From positions 1 through 56,399 of the forward strand of contig NZ_BMTR01000037.1 of NCBI RefSeq assembly GCF_014649775.1: 56,399 bases of DNA. The letters are read 5' to 3'. Positions 8,736-16,988 of this stretch are shown here, one piece after another (position 1 is the first letter of the stretch; each line of letters starts with the position of its first letter). Position numbers and translations under genes: made by a program. Origin of the DNA: Streptomyces longisporoflavus (GTDB taxonomy: Bacteria > Actinomycetota > Actinomycetes > Streptomycetales > Streptomycetaceae). A model generated the notes under the pieces. That model was not told where the DNA came from and did not search any database. It saw only the letters and a list, made by a program, of their open reading frames with translations.

Positions 8736-9182
8736 GTGACGCACCCACTGGACCTGCAGAACTACATCGGGCACCTGATCCGACGTGCCGAACAGGTACA
8801 CACGTCCCTGTGGTTCCAGCACGTGTCACGGGACATCACCTCGCAGCAGTTCGCCGTGCTCAACGCCCTTTCCCGGAAGGCAGGGATCGACCAGCGCACG
8901 CTGGCCCGTCTGACCTCGCTGGACCGTTCCACGATCAACCAGATGATCCGCCGCCTGACGGACCAGGGGCACGTCAGCCAGGTCCGCGACGAGGCGGACC
9001 GCCGGCGGACCCTGCTCGAACTCACCGAACAGGGCAGCCACCTGCTCGCAACACTGATCCCACCGGCCGAACGGGTCAACGAGCAGTTGCTGCACCTGCT
9101 GCCCCCAGAGCAGCGTGCCCTGACCATCGACAGCCTGCGCCGCATCGCCTTCATGGAAGAGGAGCCGGGCGGCGACGGCTGA
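8736..9182 (+). CDS. MarR-family transcriptional regulator
   Basis: 148 residues from the GTG at 8736. Winged-helix MarR protein: N-terminal dimerisation helices, recognition region ITSQQFAVLNALSRKAGIDQRTLARLTSLDRSTINQMIRRLTDQGHVSQVRDEADRRRTLLELTEQG, with the DxRxxxxxLT wing. MarR proteins in aromatic operons usually repress until the phenolic substrate or its CoA ester binds. It sits after the three catabolic genes in the same direction and about 90 bp behind them, so it could be in the operon or have its own promoter. The repeats at 5376-5411 are candidate targets. Confidence 0.9.
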   Translation: MTHPLDLQNYIGHLIRRAEQVHTSLWFQHVSRDITSQQFAVLNALSRKAGIDQRTLARLTSLDRSTINQMIRRLTDQGHVSQVRDEADRRRTLLELTEQGSHLLATLIPPAERVNEQLLHLLPPEQRALTIDSLRRIAFMEEEPGGDG

Positions 9183-9263
9183 GGCGCCCGGACCGGACCA
9201 CGGCCGCGCGCCTGTTTCCCGCACGCCGGCCACCGGCCCAGTGCCCGGAAGAGGAGTCGCACC

Positions 9264-10091
9264 GTGCCCCGTACAAGCCACCGCCCGGCCACGGATGCCG
9301 CCTCCGCGGCGGCTGCGGAAGCAGGGCCGACACCCGCGGCCAGACCCGGCACCGGACCGGTGATCGGCCGCGCCCTGCAGATCCTGGGCGCCTTCTCCGC
9401 CCAGCACGCCCGTCTCTCACTGAGCGACCTCGCCCGCCGCTCGGGGCTGCCGGTGTCAACCGTGCACCGCATGCTCGGCGAACTGCTGGCATGGGGAGCA
9501 CTCGAGCGCGACCCGCAGGGCGGCTACCGCATCGGGCTGCGCCTGTGGGAAGTCGGCTCCCTCGCGCCCCGCGGCCAAGGGCTGCGCCAGAGCGCACTGC
9601 CCCACCTGGAAGACCTGTGCCAGAGCACCCGCGAGAACGTCCAGCTTGCCGTGCGGGAGGACACCGAGATCGTGTTCCTCGAGTGCCTGGGCGGCAGCAA
9701 CGCGGTGCCCACGGTGACCCGCGTCGGCGGCCGACTGGACAGCACGGCGACCAGTGCCGGCCTGGTACTGCTCGCATACGCCCCGGCCCACGTGCAGGAC
9801 GCGGCCCTGTCGGTCGTGCCGCCGGCCCACACGCCGTTCACCCTGAGGGATCCGCTGCGGCTGCGCCGCGTGCTCGCCCAGGTCCGCGCCTGCGGATACG
9901 CCGTCAGCGACCGCCAGTTGTCGCTGGACACGCTGTCCGTCGCCACGCCCGTCCTGTCTCCCGCGGGAGAGGTGCTGGCTGCCGTGTCACTGGTCGTCCG
10001 GCACGGTTCGATGTCCACCGGGGCACTGGCCGACCTGGTCCGGAGCACCAGCCATGCCGTCTCGCGCGCGCTGCACACGAGCACGTCCTGA
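9264..10091 (+). CDS. IclR-family transcriptional regulator
   Basis: 275 residues from a GTG start after GGAAGAGGAG. The N-terminus is a variable Ala/Pro-rich stretch of about 30 residues; then the winged helix IGRALQILGAFSAQHARLSLSDLARRSGLPVSTVHRMLGELLAWGALER, and a C-terminal effector domain (YRIGLRLWEVGSLAPRG ... LAVREDTEIVFLECLGG ... GYAVSDRQLSLDTLSVATPVLSPAGEVLAAVSLV). IclR proteins such as PcaU/PobR control aromatic catabolism as activators or repressors that bind the substrate. Together with the MarR gene it gives this operon two different local regulators. The target site is not known. Confidence 0.9.
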   Translation: MPRTSHRPATDAASAAAAEAGPTPAARPGTGPVIGRALQILGAFSAQHARLSLSDLARRSGLPVSTVHRMLGELLAWGALERDPQGGYRIGLRLWEVGSLAPRGQGLRQSALPHLEDLCQSTRENVQLAVREDTEIVFLECLGGSNAVPTVTRVGGRLDSTATSAGLVLLAYAPAHVQDAALSVVPPAHTPFTLRDPLRLRRVLAQVRACGYAVSDRQLSLDTLSVATPVLSPAGEVLAAVSLVVRHGSMSTGALADLVRSTSHAVSRALHTSTS

Positions 10092-10250
10092 GCGGCGTCC
10101 GCACGCGGCAATTGTTTTCCCGGCATCCGGGAACGGGGCTGTCCGCCCCGGCCGGCCTGCCCCGACCATGTCTGCGCTGGGCCGCCGCGTGAGCCCGTGA
10201 GCCCTCACCCAGCAGTCAATTCATCGCAGTCGACAACGGAGTGCTGCCAT

Positions 10251-11636
10251 GTGTCTGTATCTCGTGTCCCGCAACGCCCGATGGGGCGTCCGGTGAGCGC
10301 CGCCCTGCAAAAGGCCCTGGACGAGGGGCCCATGTCCCGATTCCAGTGGCGGGCGATCGCGGTCTGTGTCCTGCTCAACACACTCGACGGCTTCGATGTG
10401 CTGGTGATGTCGTTCACCGGCAAGTCGGTGTCGGGACAGTGGTCACTGAACTCGGGAACTCTGGGCCTGCTGCTGAGCAGTGGTCTGGCCGGTATGGCGC
10501 TGGGCGCGCTGTTGCTCGCTCCGCGTGCGGACCGCGTCGGCAGGCGCCCGGTCATCCTGGCCGGCCTTGGCATCGCGGCGGTGGGCATGATGGTGTCCTC
10601 GGCCAGCCAGTCCTGGGAACAGTTGGCGCTGCTGCGGCTGCTCACCGGTATGGGTATCGGTGCGGTGCTCGCCTGCAGCAACGTGATAGCGGGCGAGTTC
10701 GCCTCCCGGCGCTGGCGCGGCCTGGCCGTCAGTCTCAATTCGACCGGTTACGCGATCGGCGCGACGGTGGGAGGCCTGTCATCGGTGGCCCTCATCGACC
10801 ATCACGGCTGGCGTTCGGTGTTCCTGGTCGGAGGGATCGCCACGCTGCTGGTGATCCCGGTGGCGTTCTTCTGCCTGCCCGAATCCCTGGACTTCCTTCT
10901 CACGCGCAGGCCGGCGCGGGCGCTCGAGAGGATCAACGCGATCGCCCGGCGTATGCGACAGCCCGAGCTGGGCGAGCTGCCCGCGGTCCGGGCCGGGGAC
11001 GGTCAGCGGCGGGTGGGCTTCGCGACCTTGCTCGCGGGCGGCCTGCGCCGTCCCACCCTGGTGATGTGGGGGGCGTTCTTCCTGGTGATGGCAGCGTTCT
11101 ACTTCGTCACGAGCTGGACGCCGACGCTGCTGGTCGAGGCGGGCATGTCCTCGTCACAGGGGTTGACCGGGGGCACCTTGCTCAATGTGGGCGGCGTTTT
11201 CGGGAGCGCGCTGCTGGGGGCGCTGGCCGCTCGGTTCGCACTGGCGAGCGTGTTGCGCGGCTACCTCTTCGCGGCCGGAGTGCTGGTGGTGGCCTTCGCC
11301 GCGTCGACCGGCACGCTGGCGCTTGCCTTCTGCCTCGGCGCCGTGATCGGCGTCGCGGTCAACGGGTGTGTGGCGGGCCTGTACGCGTTGACTCCGGCGG
11401 TGTACGCGCCGCAGCTGCGGGCCACCGGTGTCGGTGCGGCCATCGGCGTGGGCCGGGTGGGCGCCATCATCGCGCCCTCTGCGGCGGGCTGGCTGCTGGA
11501 TGCCGGCGCGACGCCGCGGGCGTTGTACGTGGCCACCGGCGCCGTGTTCGCCGCCGCCGGTGTGCTGCTGTTCGCCATGCGCGGGCGTACGGCGAAGTCC
11601 CAGGTCACCTCGGAAGTCCCGCTGCCTGCCGCGTAG
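10251..11636 (+). CDS. MFS transporter, aromatic acid:H+ symporter type
   Basis: About 461 residues from the GTG at 10251, which has ACGGAG nine bases upstream; an earlier in-frame GTG at 10197 and a later ATG at 10281 are alternatives. Twelve hydrophobic segments are apparent. The first carries LLNTLDGFDVLVMSF, the DGxD signature of the AAHS (PcaK/BenK/GenK) group, and the loop after TM2 carries DRVGRRPVILAG. The AAHS group imports benzoates, 4-hydroxybenzoate, gentisate or 3-hydroxybenzoate with protons. As last gene of the gentisate operon it is the likely uptake system for the substrate of the hydroxylase. A perfect palindromic terminator follows. Confidence 0.9.
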   Translation: MSVSRVPQRPMGRPVSAALQKALDEGPMSRFQWRAIAVCVLLNTLDGFDVLVMSFTGKSVSGQWSLNSGTLGLLLSSGLAGMALGALLLAPRADRVGRRPVILAGLGIAAVGMMVSSASQSWEQLALLRLLTGMGIGAVLACSNVIAGEFASRRWRGLAVSLNSTGYAIGATVGGLSSVALIDHHGWRSVFLVGGIATLLVIPVAFFCLPESLDFLLTRRPARALERINAIARRMRQPELGELPAVRAGDGQRRVGFATLLAGGLRRPTLVMWGAFFLVMAAFYFVTSWTPTLLVEAGMSSSQGLTGGTLLNVGGVFGSALLGALAARFALASVLRGYLFAAGVLVVAFAASTGTLALAFCLGAVIGVAVNGCVAGLYALTPAVYAPQLRATGVGAAIGVGRVGAIIAPSAAGWLLDAGATPRALYVATGAVFAAAGVLLFAMRGRTAKSQVTSEVPLPAA

Positions 11637-11653
11637 GGCGACGGACCAGCGGT

Positions 11654-11685
11654 CCGGCTCTCCCCGCCCGGGCGGGGAGAGCCGG
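11654..11685. terminator. bidirectional terminator between convergent genes
   Basis: A perfect 32-bp palindrome with 16-bp arms (CCGGCTCTCCCCGCCC and its complement) and no spacer. It lies between the stop codons of the MFS transporter (plus) and the sugar-binding protein (minus) and can serve both. Confidence 0.8.
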
Positions 11686-11697
11686 CCGGGGGGTGGG

Positions 11698-12960
11698 TCA
11701 GTCCGACGCCCCGGCTCGGTAGGCGTGGTCCATGGCCTTCAGTGCGCCGGGGACCGTGGCTTTGCCGGCGAACAGCCGGTGTATCTGCCGGAAGTGGGTC
11801 TGCTGGACGGTGGAGTTGGGCCACGTCTGGTCCATGAAGGGGACGGTCGTCCCGTTCTTCTGCCGGCGCGCGACTTCCGCGACGGCGGGGTCCGTCCTGA
11901 AGGACGGGTTGGGGATCGCCGGAAGGGTGACCCCCTTGCCGTTGTAGAGGTTCTGCCCCTTGGCCGAGCCCAGGAAGTCGGCGAAGGCTTTCGCCTGTTT
12001 CACGTGTGTGCTGTGGGCGTTGACGCCGTAGGCGGCCGAGACGGCGGCCGGCATGCGGGTCTGTGCCGGGTCGTCGGTCGCGGGCAGTGCGTGCATCACG
12101 AAGCCGAGGTCCGGGGCGGTCCGGCGCAGCTCGGCGAGCGTGGTCGCCACCTGGACGATGCCGACCGCTTTGCCCGAGGCCACCTGGTCCAGGCTGTTCT
12201 GGTAGGTGGTGGACAGGGGGTCGGGGCCGAAGCATCCGCGTTCGTTCATCTGCAGGTATTTGTTCAGGGCGGTCTTCCAGCGGGACTGGCCGAAGCTCGT
12301 GCGGCCCAGCTCCATGTCGTCGGCGAATTCGGGTTTGTCCGCGTAGACGGTGCCGCCGGCCAGGGCGTACGAGATGAGTTGGGTGACCCAGGGGGTCTTG
12401 TTGCCCAGGGCGAAGAGGACCTTGCCGTGTTCGCGGGCCTTGTCGCACAGCGCGAGGACTTGGGTGTACGTCGTGGGCCTGCTGCCGCCGATGTCGTCGA
12501 GGGTCTGGGTGGCGTAGATCGCGCCGATGGCGCTGTAACTGGCGGGCACCATCTCGATGTGGTTGCGTCGGCCTGCCACGGAAGCGACGTCCTCGGGCAG
12601 GTGCCAGGCGAAGCGGCGCAGGCTGAGGTCGGTCAGCGCTTCCTGGTCGGCCAGGGCGATGACCGAGGCGGGGTTGCCGCTGCCGGGCCAGACGGTGAAC
12701 ACGTCCGGGCCCTTGCCCGCGGCGAGGTCGTGGGGCAGCGTCTTTTGCAGGGTGGTGGTGTCGGCGTAGGTGACGGCGACCGTGATGTCGGGGTGCTTCT
12801 CGCGGAAGGCTTTGACGACGGAGTTCATGGCGACCTTGTCGGTGACGTTGGCCATGACCGTCAGCCGCGTCCCGCCGCCGTGCCCCGGGCCGCAGCCGGC
12901 CGCGGTCAGGGTGAGCGTGAGCGCGGTTGCGCTCAGGGTCAGGCGTCTGGTGCGCGACAC
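11698..12960 (-). CDS. ABC-transporter sugar-binding lipoprotein (orphan)
   Basis: 420 residues from the GTG at 12960, with AGGAG about nine bases upstream; the frame above it is a shadow of the GH3 gene. Signal peptide with lipobox: LTLSATALTLTLTAAGC, so the protein would be anchored by the Cys on the outer face. The mature part is an extracellular solute-binding protein of the carbohydrate type (TRLTVMANVTDKVAMNSVVKAFREKHPDI, GKGPDVFTVWPGSG, YALAGGTVYADKPEF, KAFADFLGSAKGQ). No permease is adjacent; the nearest, at 28.8-30.6 kb, comes with its own binding protein. It lies directly downstream of the GH3 glycosidase on the same strand, so it probably captures the sugar or glycoside connected to that enzyme (inference). 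Confidence 0.88.
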   Translation of the reverse strand: MSRTRRLTLSATALTLTLTAAGCGPGHGGGTRLTVMANVTDKVAMNSVVKAFREKHPDITVAVTYADTTTLQKTLPHDLAAGKGPDVFTVWPGSGNPASVIALADQEALTDLSLRRFAWHLPEDVASVAGRRNHIEMVPASYSAIGAIYATQTLDDIGGSRPTTYTQVLALCDKAREHGKVLFALGNKTPWVTQLISYALAGGTVYADKPEFADDMELGRTSFGQSRWKTALNKYLQMNERGCFGPDPLSTTYQNSLDQVASGKAVGIVQVATTLAELRRTAPDLGFVMHALPATDDPAQTRMPAAVSAAYGVNAHSTHVKQAKAFADFLGSAKGQNLYNGKGVTLPAIPNPSFRTDPAVAEVARRQKNGTTVPFMDQTWPNSTVQQTHFRQIHRLFAGKATVPGALKAMDHAYRAGASD

Positions 12961-13027
12961 GGGGGTGGCTCCTGGCGGTGGTGAGGGAGGCGGGCCGGGC
13001 TTCGGCGGTAGGGGTTCGCGTGCGATG

Positions 13028-13058
13028 CCCCGGGGCCCCGCGTGGCAGGGCCCCGGGG
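13028..13058 (-). terminator. stem-loop between GH3 and binding-protein genes
   Basis: Perfect inverted repeat CCCCGGGGCCC / GGGCCCCGGGG with a 9-nt loop, directly after the GH3 stop codon in the direction of transcription. It may end the GH3 transcript or set different levels for the two genes. Confidence 0.6.
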
Positions 13059-13067
13059 CGGGTGGGG

Positions 13068-15542
13068 TCAGCTGACGCTGATGGTGCGCTGGGCGGTGAG
13101 GTCGCGGGAGGAGTGGGCGACGGCCAGGGTGTAGGTGCCGGGGGTCAGCTGCCACTTGCCGGACTGCCACACCGTCAGGTCGTCGGCCGGGATGGTGATT
13201 TCCAGGCGGCTGGAGGCTTTCGCGGCCAGTGACAGTTTGCGGAAGGCGACCAGGCGCCGGGGCTCCGCGGCGGCGCCGCTGGGCAGGCTGGCATAGACCT
13301 GGACGACGGCGGTGCCGGTGCGGGTGCCGGTGTTGGTGACGGTCACGGCCAGGGTGGCCTGCTGTGCAGTCTTGTCCCAGGCCGCTTCGAGCGAGCCGTG
13401 GGTGAAGGCGGTGTAGGACAGGCCGTGGCCGAAGGGGAAGCGGGGGGTCTGGTTCTTGGTGTCGTAGTAGCGGTAGCCGACGGCCGTGTTCTCCCCGAAG
13501 GTGACGGTGCCGTTCACCCCCGGGTAGGCAGTCTGGCTGGTGCCCGGGCCCTGGGTGGCGTCCTTGGGGAAGGTGACCGGCAGGCGTCCGCCGGGGTCGC
13601 TGTCGCCGAAGAGGACGGCGGCGAGCGCGGTGCCCATGCCTCTGCCTCCGTACCAGGCCTGCAGGACGGCGGCGACCTTGCCGACCCATGGCATGGCCAC
13701 CGGGCCGTCGGTGTTGAGGACCACGATGGTGCGGGAGTTGACGGCGGCGACCTGGCTGATGAGCTGGTTCTGGTCGCCGGGCAGGTCGAGCTGCTGGTGG
13801 TCCATGTCTTCGCCTGCCACCCGGTTGACGAGGATGATGGCGGCGTCGGCCCCGCGGGCGGCGTCCACGGCGGCCGGGATCAGTGACTCGGGCTGCCAGC
13901 CCAGGGTGAGGCCGCAGGTGCCGGTGTCGGCCGTGGCGTTGGTGTAGGTGATCTCGACGGTGACCGGGCGGCCCGCGGTGAGTTCGGCGGTCCCGTGCAG
14001 GGGATAGTCGTAGGGGCCCAGGAAGAAGCGCCGGCTGTGGCGGGTGCCGGAGACCACGGTCGCGGAGCCGATCTTGAGTCGGGCGGTTCCGGCGGGCAGC
14101 AGCGAGAACCGGTGCAGCCCGGTGACGGTCGGGGTGAGGGTGCCGGTCCACTTGGCCGACCAGACGGCGGGGAGATCGTCGACGGGGGCCGAGGTGAAGT
14201 CGATGTTCTGGGCGGTGCCGGTGGCCACCGGGGTGCCGCTTGCCTCGCCGCCGGCGTAGTAGGAGACGCCGAGTCCGGCGGCGCCGGTGGAGGTGCGCAG
14301 GGCGGCGGCGGGGACGGGGGTCAGCGGGACGTCGCCCTTGGTGCCTTGGGCGGTGACGACGCCGGTGCTGCCCGCGCGGGCGCGGATGGCCTGTGCCGGT
14401 GTGGTCCACGGGCCCGGGTCGACATAGCTGGAACCGGCGATACCGGTGTAGGTGTCGGTGCCCGCCGGGCCGATGACGGCGATCTTCTTGAGCGAGGCGG
14501 GCAGCGGAAGGGCGCCGGCGCGGTTGGCCAGGAGCACGGTGGAGCCGACGGCGGCGCGGTGGGCGAGGTCCTGGTGGGCACGGCTGCTGACGTTGTCGGC
14601 CGGGGCGGGCAGGGGGTGGTCGAACAGGCCGGCCGCGTACATGGCGGTGAGGATGCGCCGGGCGGCGTCGTCGAGTCGTTCGGTGCTGATGGATCCGTCG
14701 GTGAGCTGACCGGCGGTGATCTTGACGCCGCCGGGGCCGAGTCCGGCGAGGTCCATGCCGGCTCTGGCCGCGGCGACCTGGTCGTCGCCGGCCCAGAAGT
14801 CGGGCACGGTGTAGCCCGTGAGGCCCAAGTCGTCCTTGAGGAGCGTGAACAGGGCGGGGTTCTGGGTGGCGAAGGATCCGTTGATCTTGGGGTAGGCCAT
14901 CATGACCGATGTGGTCGGGGCGGCTCGCAGGATGCGGCGGAAGGGACCGGCGTACACCTCGCGCAGGGCGCGGTCGCTGACCTTGACGTCGGTGAAGAAG
15001 CGGTTCGTCTCCTGGGTGTAGGCGGCGAAGTGCTTCACGGTCGCCACCACGTGCCGGCTCTGCATGCCTACGGTGGCGGCGGTGCCGAGTTCCCCGGCCA
15101 GCACCGGGTCCTCGCCCATGCCTTCGGCCTGCCGGCCGAAGTGCCAGGTCCGGGTGATGTCGACGGTCGGGCCGAGCAGGTTGTTGTAGCCCTTGGCCCG
15201 TCCTTCGGTGCCGATGGCGGTGCCGATGTCCCTGACGAGGTCCGTGTCGAAGGACGCCGCCTGGGCTACGGGGACGGGGAAGGCGGTGACTCCCTTCTCC
15301 CCGCGCAGTCCGGCGGAGGCGTCCACCATGGTCAGGGCGGGGATGCCCGGGCCGGTCAGCGCCTGGAAGTCACAGCGGACGAGGGCTTCTTTCTGCGCCG
15401 CGGTCAGCTTGGCGAGCATGGCGTCGGCCCGCCCGCCGGGGGTGTCGGCTGTCTGTGCGCCGGCCCGGCCGGTGAGCAGGGGGGCCATGCCGGCCGTGAC
15501 GGCGGTGATGGTGGCTGCGGACAGGAAGGTGCGTCGATTCAC
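13068..15542 (-). CDS. exported glycoside hydrolase family 3 (beta-glucosidase type) with PA14-like insert
   Basis: 824 residues from the GTG at 15542 (GGAG upstream). The N-terminus MNRRTFLSAATITAVTAGMA is a Tat signal. GH3 N-domain: GLRGEKGVTAFPVPVAQAASFD, GRQAEGMGEDPVLAGEL, VATVKHFAAY, and near residue 248 the nucleophile region TGYTVPDFWAGD, where the usual Ser-Asp-Trp is Pro-Asp-Phe; the Asp is kept. GH3 C-domain: GSTVLLANRAGALPLP, AAIILVNRVAGEDMDHQQLDLPGDQ, PFGHGLSYTAF, then an Fn3-like end. Between the two halves (about residues 440-560) is a stretch like a PA14 sugar-binding domain (WSAKWTGTLTPTVTGLHRFSL). Such enzymes remove beta-linked glucose or xylose from plant glycosides. The substrate is not known. 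It lies beside a phenolic operon and not far from a rhamnosidase. Confidence 0.9.
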   Translation of the reverse strand: MNRRTFLSAATITAVTAGMAPLLTGRAGAQTADTPGGRADAMLAKLTAAQKEALVRCDFQALTGPGIPALTMVDASAGLRGEKGVTAFPVPVAQAASFDTDLVRDIGTAIGTEGRAKGYNNLLGPTVDITRTWHFGRQAEGMGEDPVLAGELGTAATVGMQSRHVVATVKHFAAYTQETNRFFTDVKVSDRALREVYAGPFRRILRAAPTTSVMMAYPKINGSFATQNPALFTLLKDDLGLTGYTVPDFWAGDDQVAAARAGMDLAGLGPGGVKITAGQLTDGSISTERLDDAARRILTAMYAAGLFDHPLPAPADNVSSRAHQDLAHRAAVGSTVLLANRAGALPLPASLKKIAVIGPAGTDTYTGIAGSSYVDPGPWTTPAQAIRARAGSTGVVTAQGTKGDVPLTPVPAAALRTSTGAAGLGVSYYAGGEASGTPVATGTAQNIDFTSAPVDDLPAVWSAKWTGTLTPTVTGLHRFSLLPAGTARLKIGSATVVSGTRHSRRFFLGPYDYPLHGTAELTAGRPVTVEITYTNATADTGTCGLTLGWQPESLIPAAVDAARGADAAIILVNRVAGEDMDHQQLDLPGDQNQLISQVAAVNSRTIVVLNTDGPVAMPWVGKVAAVLQAWYGGRGMGTALAAVLFGDSDPGGRLPVTFPKDATQGPGTSQTAYPGVNGTVTFGENTAVGYRYYDTKNQTPRFPFGHGLSYTAFTHGSLEAAWDKTAQQATLAVTVTNTGTRTGTAVVQVYASLPSGAAAEPRRLVAFRKLSLAAKASSRLEITIPADDLTVWQSGKWQLTPGTYTLAVAHSSRDLTAQRTISVS

Positions 15543-15943
15543 TGGCGGCTCTCCGAAACTGGGTGGCAGCCATGGACCGCGGGCGGCCGCCTCAGCTCCC
15601 GTTCGGGTCGGGGCATCGCGGGTCCGCCGGGCATGGCCGGAGTGGGTCAGCCGCTGGTCCAGCGGCGCTCGGGAAGTGCCGAGCCGTTTCGCGGCCTGTC
15701 CTTGCGCACGGTCAGGTGTGTCGCGCCCCACGACGTTGCTTCCGTACCGGCAGGCGTTCTTGAGGGAAACGTCTCGGTCAACGCAGGGGAAATTATGCGG
15801 GGTTGATCAGCGGGTCAACCGTTTGGTGCTGACGTCTTTCTTCCGCTTCTCTGACCAGGGACGGCCCCGGTCAGCCGCGTTGAAGCATTTCAATTCCGGC
15901 GTGCTCTCGCCTCGCGATCCCGTGGGGCCGCGCCCGTGTGTGC
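15543..15943. promoter_or_regulatory. upstream region of GH3 with operator-like repeat
   Basis: No gene is seen here. The inverted repeat GGTTGA-N8-TCAACC (15801-15820) lies in a locally A/T-richer patch about 260 bp upstream of the GH3 start and could be a regulator site. The LysR gene ends at 15944, so the stretch also holds its 3' end. Confidence 0.35.
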
Positions 15944-16861
15944 CTACCGCGTGCCGGACTCGCCCAGCTCCGCGGCGACACGCAGGGCGGCCTGCCTGAG
16001 CCAGATGTGCGAGGAGTCGTGCCGGTGGAGGGGGTGCCACCACAGGGCTTCTCGGAGCGGCACCGCCTCGTAGGGAGGCTCCATGACGCGTACGTCGGAG
16101 AGGCTGCCCATCAGCTCGGCCAGGCGTTTTTGGACCAGGGCGATCCGGTTGGTGCCGGCCACCATGAAGGGCAGCATGGCGAAGCTGTCCACCGAGATCT
16201 CGACGCGGGGTTCGATCCCGAGCATGCCCAGCTGGCGCACGGCGGGTGCGTCGTAGGTGCGCTGGTAGGTCACCCAGGGAAGCTGGGCCAGTTGGGCGCG
16301 GGTGAGGTGGTCGCCGACCTCGGTGTTGGTCTCGGCGACCAGGAAGACCCACTCGTCCCGGAAGAGGTCGGTGCGGGGCACGTCGCCGACCACGCCGTGC
16401 GGCATGAGCAGGCCGTCCGTCGTGCTCAGCAGGACGCCGAGGTCCTCCACCACGGTCGTCGGCGTCTGGGAGAAGCGGAGCCTGACGTGCGGCGCTTCGG
16501 CGTGCACGAGGCGGCCGAGAGCCGCGCCGAAGACGGCCACGGCGTAGTCGGAGGCGATCAGGGTGAAGGTGCGGCTCTCGGTGGCCGGATCGAAGTCGGC
16601 CTGGCTGCTGAACAGGCGCTCCAGAAGGTCGCAGGCGGTGGAGGTGCGCTCCATCAAGACCTGCCCGAGGGCGGTCAACTCGTAGTGCGCGCCGGTGCGT
16701 GCCAGCAGGTCGTCGTCGAAGTGGCGGCGCAGGCGGGACAGTGCGGCGCTCATCGCGGGCTGGGACAGGCCCACGCGCTGGCCGGCGCGGGTGACGTTGC
16801 GTTCCTCGAGCAGGGCACGCAGGGCGACGACGAGGTTCAGATCGAGGCTGGAGAGGTTCAC
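15944..16861 (-). CDS. LysR-family regulator, divergent from the phenolic operon
   Basis: 305 residues from the GTG at 16861. N-terminal winged helix: LDLNLVVALRALLEERNVTRAGQRVGLSQPAMSAALSRLRRHFDDDLLARTGAHYELTALG; then a type 2 periplasmic-binding effector domain (FTLIASDYAVAVFGAALGRL, DEWVFLVAETNTEVGDHL, EISVDSFAMLPFMVAGTNRIALVQKRLAELM). LVALRALLEERNVTRAG with this domain resembles the NodD/PcpR/LinR side of the family, which often senses phenolics or flavonoids. It is transcribed away from the ten-gene operon, with 127 bp between the two starts, and that gap holds a textbook LysR box. It is almost certainly the activator of that operon. Confidence 0.9.
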   Translation of the reverse strand: MNLSSLDLNLVVALRALLEERNVTRAGQRVGLSQPAMSAALSRLRRHFDDDLLARTGAHYELTALGQVLMERTSTACDLLERLFSSQADFDPATESRTFTLIASDYAVAVFGAALGRLVHAEAPHVRLRFSQTPTTVVEDLGVLLSTTDGLLMPHGVVGDVPRTDLFRDEWVFLVAETNTEVGDHLTRAQLAQLPWVTYQRTYDAPAVRQLGMLGIEPRVEISVDSFAMLPFMVAGTNRIALVQKRLAELMGSLSDVRVMEPPYEAVPLREALWWHPLHRHDSSHIWLRQAALRVAAELGESGTR

Positions 16862-16902
16862 GGGACCTTCATTCGGGCGCGGCGCCAGAGGTATTCGTCT
16901 GC

Positions 16903-16919
16903 TGGATAAAGCATATCCA
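16903..16919. promoter_or_regulatory. LysR box
   Basis: Perfect dyad TGGATA-AAGCA-TATCCA, which contains the T-N11-A pattern used by LysR-type regulators. It lies between the divergent LysR gene and its presumed target operon. A second perfect 12-bp palindrome, CCCTGATCAGGG, lies at 16932-16943 and could be the activation site nearer the operon promoter. Confidence 0.65.
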
Positions 16920-16988
16920 CAGAATCGATTTCCCTGATCAGGGGTGTGGGGGCCAGATTAGTCACACCGCAATCAGGAGGACATGTTC

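Noticed and set aside
13028..13058. Evidence that GH3 and the binding protein are not one operon
   Set aside because: The hairpin could end transcription, but such loops also occur inside Streptomyces sugar operons, so it does not settle the matter.
11698..14409. A single 903-codon minus-strand frame joining the binding protein and part of GH3
   Set aside because: Only the last 420 codons are protein-like. The GTG at 12960 has a ribosome site and begins a signal peptide; the upper part is a shadow of GH3.
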